A model generated the notes under the pieces. It did not search any database. It was not told the DNA's origin and saw only the letters and a list, made by a program, of their open reading frames with translations. Of a DNA stretch of 64,000 nt, positions 61,370 to 64,000 are shown piece after piece. Origin of the DNA: SM1-73 sp964588305 (lineage in GTDB: Bacteria; Zixibacteria; MSB-5A5; SM1-73); NCBI GenBank assembly GCA_964588305.1, contig CAZPOP010000007.1:61093-125092 (forward strand), read 5' to 3'. Numbering within the stretch: the first letter of the stretch is position 1; the number at the start of each line of letters is the position of its first letter. Made by a program: the position numbers and the translations under genes.

Positions 61370-62491
61370 TTAGCCTCTGCCGGCGGACTTTTCTATCACC
61401 TGGACCACACCGTCTACGTATTGGCTGAGGTTGAACCTTTCTTTTACTATTTTATGGCTGAGTCTTCCCATCTTTCTCCTCAGTTTTTTGTCTTCAATCA
61501 AAAGAGCTATCTTCTCAGCGATCTCATCAGGAGCGTGGGGTTGAATGATAAACCCGTTTTGCCGATGGCCAATCATTTCCTTAATGCTCCCCCTGTCGGT
61601 GGTTATAACCGGCAGCCCGGCAGCCATAGCCTCCAAAATCACCACCGGCTGACCCTCCAGGTAGAAGTAAGTGGGCAGAACGAAAACATCTGAGCTTTTG
61701 AATAACCTGATCTTCTCCTCTCCAGTGACGACACCCAGAAATTTTACCTGTGCTTCTAAACTGTTTCTTTTGACATAGGAGGCTACTTTTTCCTTGAATC
61801 GGTTCGCCTGCCAACGTCCAGCGAAAAGGACCTCGATCTCCGGATAGTATCTTTTGAGGATGGGGACCGCTTTGATTAAGTGGAAGTACCCCTTGGATTC
61901 TTCCAGGAGTCCGGCGAACAGTATGCTGAACTTTCCATTTTCTTGCTTATGGCGCTCGATTCTGTCAAAGGGTTGGGCATCCACCCCATTATAGACCACG
62001 TCGATTCTGTCAGGGGGCAGAACGTCTTCCAAAAGGTGCTTCAGACAATGTCCCAAGACTATGCCTCTATCCACGTATTTGAACACAGATTTGATATATC
62101 TCTTTCGCAACCAGGATCCTTGGTCGAAGAAGGTCTTGAAATATCCACCGTGCACATGAATGACCACCTTTCGTCTGAAAGCAAATCCTGAGATCAAAAC
62201 GAACAGGCTGTCTCTGGCGAATCCCCAGAAATTCTGGGAGATGGGTATATAGACCACATCGATTTGCTCTCTTAAGAGAAGTTTGAAGAGAAGAAAAATG
62301 CTCTTCAACGCAAACCAGCTGTTTCGAGGACTGAATTTCCCGAAGTCCTTATGCTTCTGAGGATCCTGGGTATTAAGATGAATGAAACTGAGTCCGTTTC
62401 TCTTTCTCAGTCCCTCCACCAGCCACTGGATCATCACCGCCACCCCGTGATAGGGGGGAGGCAAAGGACCTATGATCAGAGATTTTTCCAT
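61370..62491 (-). CDS. Glycosyltransferase family 4
   Basis: 373 residues from ATG 62491. GT-B fold of the GT4 family: IGPLPPPYHGVAVMIQWL near the N-terminus (glycine-rich acceptor loop), VVIHVHGGYFKTFF, FSILFAGLLEESKGYFHLIKA in parts, and the donor-binding EAMAAGLPVITTDRGSIKEMI with the EX7E pattern. It should transfer a sugar from a nucleotide donor to a growing lipid-linked glycan at the inner membrane. The stop codon of the deacetylase gene lies five bases before its start. Confidence 0.92.
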   Translation of the reverse strand: MEKSLIIGPLPPPYHGVAVMIQWLVEGLRKRNGLSFIHLNTQDPQKHKDFGKFSPRNSWFALKSIFLLFKLLLREQIDVVYIPISQNFWGFARDSLFVLISGFAFRRKVVIHVHGGYFKTFFDQGSWLRKRYIKSVFKYVDRGIVLGHCLKHLLEDVLPPDRIDVVYNGVDAQPFDRIERHKQENGKFSILFAGLLEESKGYFHLIKAVPILKRYYPEIEVLFAGRWQANRFKEKVASYVKRNSLEAQVKFLGVVTGEEKIRLFKSSDVFVLPTYFYLEGQPVVILEAMAAGLPVITTDRGSIKEMIGHRQNGFIIQPHAPDEIAEKIALLIEDKKLRRKMGRLSHKIVKERFNLSQYVDGVVQVIEKSAGRG

Positions 62492-62496
62492 AGCCT

Positions 62497-63327
62497 TTAA
62501 AGCTCCCAATACGAGATCAAATTGAGGTTCTTCTTTTCTACTGAGGTTGCGAAGTCCTCTTCCTTGAGAATCTCAAGATCTGTTTCTCTTTTTGACGCCT
62601 GAGGGTTCTTATTGTGTTTGGGATGGCAGCACAGCTCAAAAACCGAGTCCTCTCTCAGAGATTCTATGGCCTGGGCCCATCCTCTCGGCGAGGGGCCATT
62701 ATCGCCGAAAATCTTAGGCTCCAAAAGGAAATCCGGGGTGCTGGCCCTACTTTTGATTTTCTTGTGCAGTGAGCTTCTATAAAGATCCACCGCAGTTTTT
62801 CGCCATCGACGGGGATTGAGAAAGGAGCCGTTTCCGGCATGGAGCCTATAGAGTTTTACCGTTCTCATCTTTTTGATAGTGAAATCATTTGCCATCTGCA
62901 AAGCCACTTCCAGCACCGGATAGTAAAGATGAAGATGGTGATGAAAATCGATATGTGATGGCCGAATTCCGAAGCTCAAGAATTTTGTGAGTTGAGCTTC
63001 AAGCTCCCAGTAAATCTCTTTTGAACTGATCTTTCCTGAGAGAAGTCTTTTTCGAAAAGTTATTCCGTCATGGAATTGTCCATGCTCATTGACCAGCGTG
63101 GGCACCTGTTGCGGAGAGCAAAGTGGTCTGCCATCGTCCAAGTTGAAATGAATCCCTACACTCGCATCTTTTATCTGTCTGGCTGAATCCAGAGCCTCTT
63201 CGGAGTGATCCTGGTTCAGGATCAAGCTGGTACTGGTGACCGGACCGCTTTGGATGGCTTCCGTTATTCGGAGGGTAATGTCTTCGGAATAACCGAAATC
63301 GTCCGCATTGATGATCAATCTTTTCAT
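62497..63327 (-). CDS. ChbG/HpnK-type (YdjC) carbohydrate deacetylase
   Basis: 276 residues with the YdjC pattern: LIINADDFGYSEDI (metal-binding Asp), VTSTSLILNQDHSEEAL, SVGIHFNLDDGRPLCSP (His of the site), PSHIDFHHHLHLYYPVL (His cluster) and FELCCHPKHN near the end. Family enzymes remove acetyl groups from chitooligosaccharides or other sugars. In this cluster it probably deacetylates a repeat-unit sugar. It lies seven bases after the methyltransferase gene. Confidence 0.9.
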   Translation of the reverse strand: MKRLIINADDFGYSEDITLRITEAIQSGPVTSTSLILNQDHSEEALDSARQIKDASVGIHFNLDDGRPLCSPQQVPTLVNEHGQFHDGITFRKRLLSGKISSKEIYWELEAQLTKFLSFGIRPSHIDFHHHLHLYYPVLEVALQMANDFTIKKMRTVKLYRLHAGNGSFLNPRRWRKTAVDLYRSSLHKKIKSRASTPDFLLEPKIFGDNGPSPRGWAQAIESLREDSVFELCCHPKHNKNPQASKRETDLEILKEEDFATSVEKKNLNLISYWEL

Positions 63328-63334
63328 TTTCAGC

Positions 63335-64000
63335 CTATTTTTTCGCTTTTATCACCACTCCAGGCGACAAAAACTCTTTGATGAAACTCCTATTCAAGCC
63401 CTTTCTTGATAGCCTCTTGAGGAGGGCAAATCTGCCGTCTGGGGTCAACAGACCGGTTGTTCTCACTTCCCTGAAACCTGCTCCTCCGAACAGCTCCTTC
63501 AAGTCGCGGTGAGTGAAGTAATGCAGATGTCCTCCGTCGAAGCCGATCTTTTCATTGGAAGTTTTAGGGAATCTGCCCTTAAGCGCTAAGGTGAGGAGGT
63601 GTCGTAGAGCCCTCACGTTTGGAGTGGTGTAGATTGCCTGCCCACCTCTTTTTAGCACCCGGTAAGTTTCTTGGACCAAGGATACCGGGTCGAAAACGTG
63701 TTCGACAACGTCCAAGGCTGAGATGGTATCGAAAGAACCGTTCTCAAAGGGGAGTCCGGTCTTGTCCACATCCACATCCAAGAGCTTAAACTGTCCATTT
63801 TGCTTCTTGAGGGCTTCCGAGACGGCTATATCCAATCCATAGACATTGGAATAGTGCCTTTTGGCTTGATACAAGAGAGTCCCGGCACCACAGCCAATAT
63901 CAAGAAAATTCTCACCCTTCTTAAGGATCTGGGTCGCTTCCCATACCCGGGACCCATACTGAATGCCGTCGCAATCTCGATTTGCCTGCAAGAGCTTATA
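63335..64000 (-). CDS. Class I SAM-dependent methyltransferase (cut by the window edge)
   Basis: At least 218 residues. Motif I FLDIGCGAGTLLYQAKR, motif II VYGLDIA, SFDTISALDVVEHVFDPVSLV, then GGQAIYTTPNVRAL. The type is common in glycan and lipid clusters. The frame is open to the window end and lacks a convincing start; TTG at 63991 is unlikely, so the gene probably begins beyond 64000. Substrate unknown. Confidence 0.85.
   Translation of the reverse strand, partial: YKLLQANRDCDGIQYGSRVWEATQILKKGENFLDIGCGAGTLLYQAKRHYSNVYGLDIAVSEALKKQNGQFKLLDVDVDKTGLPFENGSFDTISALDVVEHVFDPVSLVQETYRVLKRGGQAIYTTPNVRALRHLLTLALKGRFPKTSNEKIGFDGGHLHYFTHRDLKELFGGAGFREVRTTGLLTPDGRFALLKRLSRKGLNRSFIKEFLSPGVVIKAKK

Overview
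The window looks like a replication-origin region from an uncultured bacterium of the FCB (Fibrobacterota-Chlorobiota-Bacteroidota) superphylum. A Zixibacteria, WOR-3 or TA06-like lineage would fit, but the phylum is inferred, not proven. The clues are several secreted proteins ending in a type-IX-secretion-like sorting domain (NPFNP ... GIYFYxL ... KKxxLxK), a subtilase ending in a dockerin pair of the 'FLINYCFLGG' style, a GyrA with an unusual quinolone-pocket sequence, and an McsA-McsB-ClpC operon outside Firmicutes. Many intergenic palindromic repeats and the lack of any transposase also fit a chromosome of an environmental candidate phylum.

Layout. From 1 to 17.6 kb almost every gene is on the minus strand: clpC (cut by the window edge), mcsB, mcsA, a lolD-type ATPase, an outer-membrane beta-barrel-like protein, a 1000-residue secreted helical-repeat protein, gyrA, gyrB, a DciA-like gene, dnaN and dnaA. 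A cluster of DnaA boxes at about 17.64-17.80 kb upstream of dnaA marks the likely oriC, and gene direction flips there. recF is missing from its usual place. To the right come four secreted-protein genes (three with sorting domains, one subtilase with dockerin), then the classical rpmH-rnpA-yidD-yidC block with a good promoter and an upstream terminator.

From 27 to 53 kb lies an accessory stretch: mntP, small membrane proteins, a TIR-domain protein, a divergent FtsZ overlapping-coupled to a membrane protein, an ECF sigma/anti-sigma pair with matching promoters in front of the sigma gene and of a small membrane protein gene, three tandem serpins plus a serpin relic, a Roco protein (leucine-rich repeats, Roc GTPase, COR), an LpoB-like/COG3014 lipoprotein pair, a GYD protein, an OmpA-type composite protein, and a Panacea-domain gene with a toxin-like partner. 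Intergenic spaces here are full of several dispersed palindromic repeat families.

mnmE, normally next to yidC, appears only at 53.4 kb, followed by a cold-shock gene. From 55.4 kb to the end a minus-strand polysaccharide cluster runs methyltransferase, ChbG-type deacetylase, group 4 glycosyltransferase, CapK-like ligase, two-domain oxidoreductase, alpha/alpha-barrel-like enzyme and a WecG/TagA glycosyltransferase.

The most interesting items are the FtsZ paralogue-membrane protein pair beside the TIR gene, the serpin array whose reactive loops differ while their bodies are nearly identical, the toxin-like partner of the Panacea gene that has no ordinary start codon, the ECF promoter pair, the new helical-repeat secreted protein, and a palindromic element family whose stems show compensatory changes.
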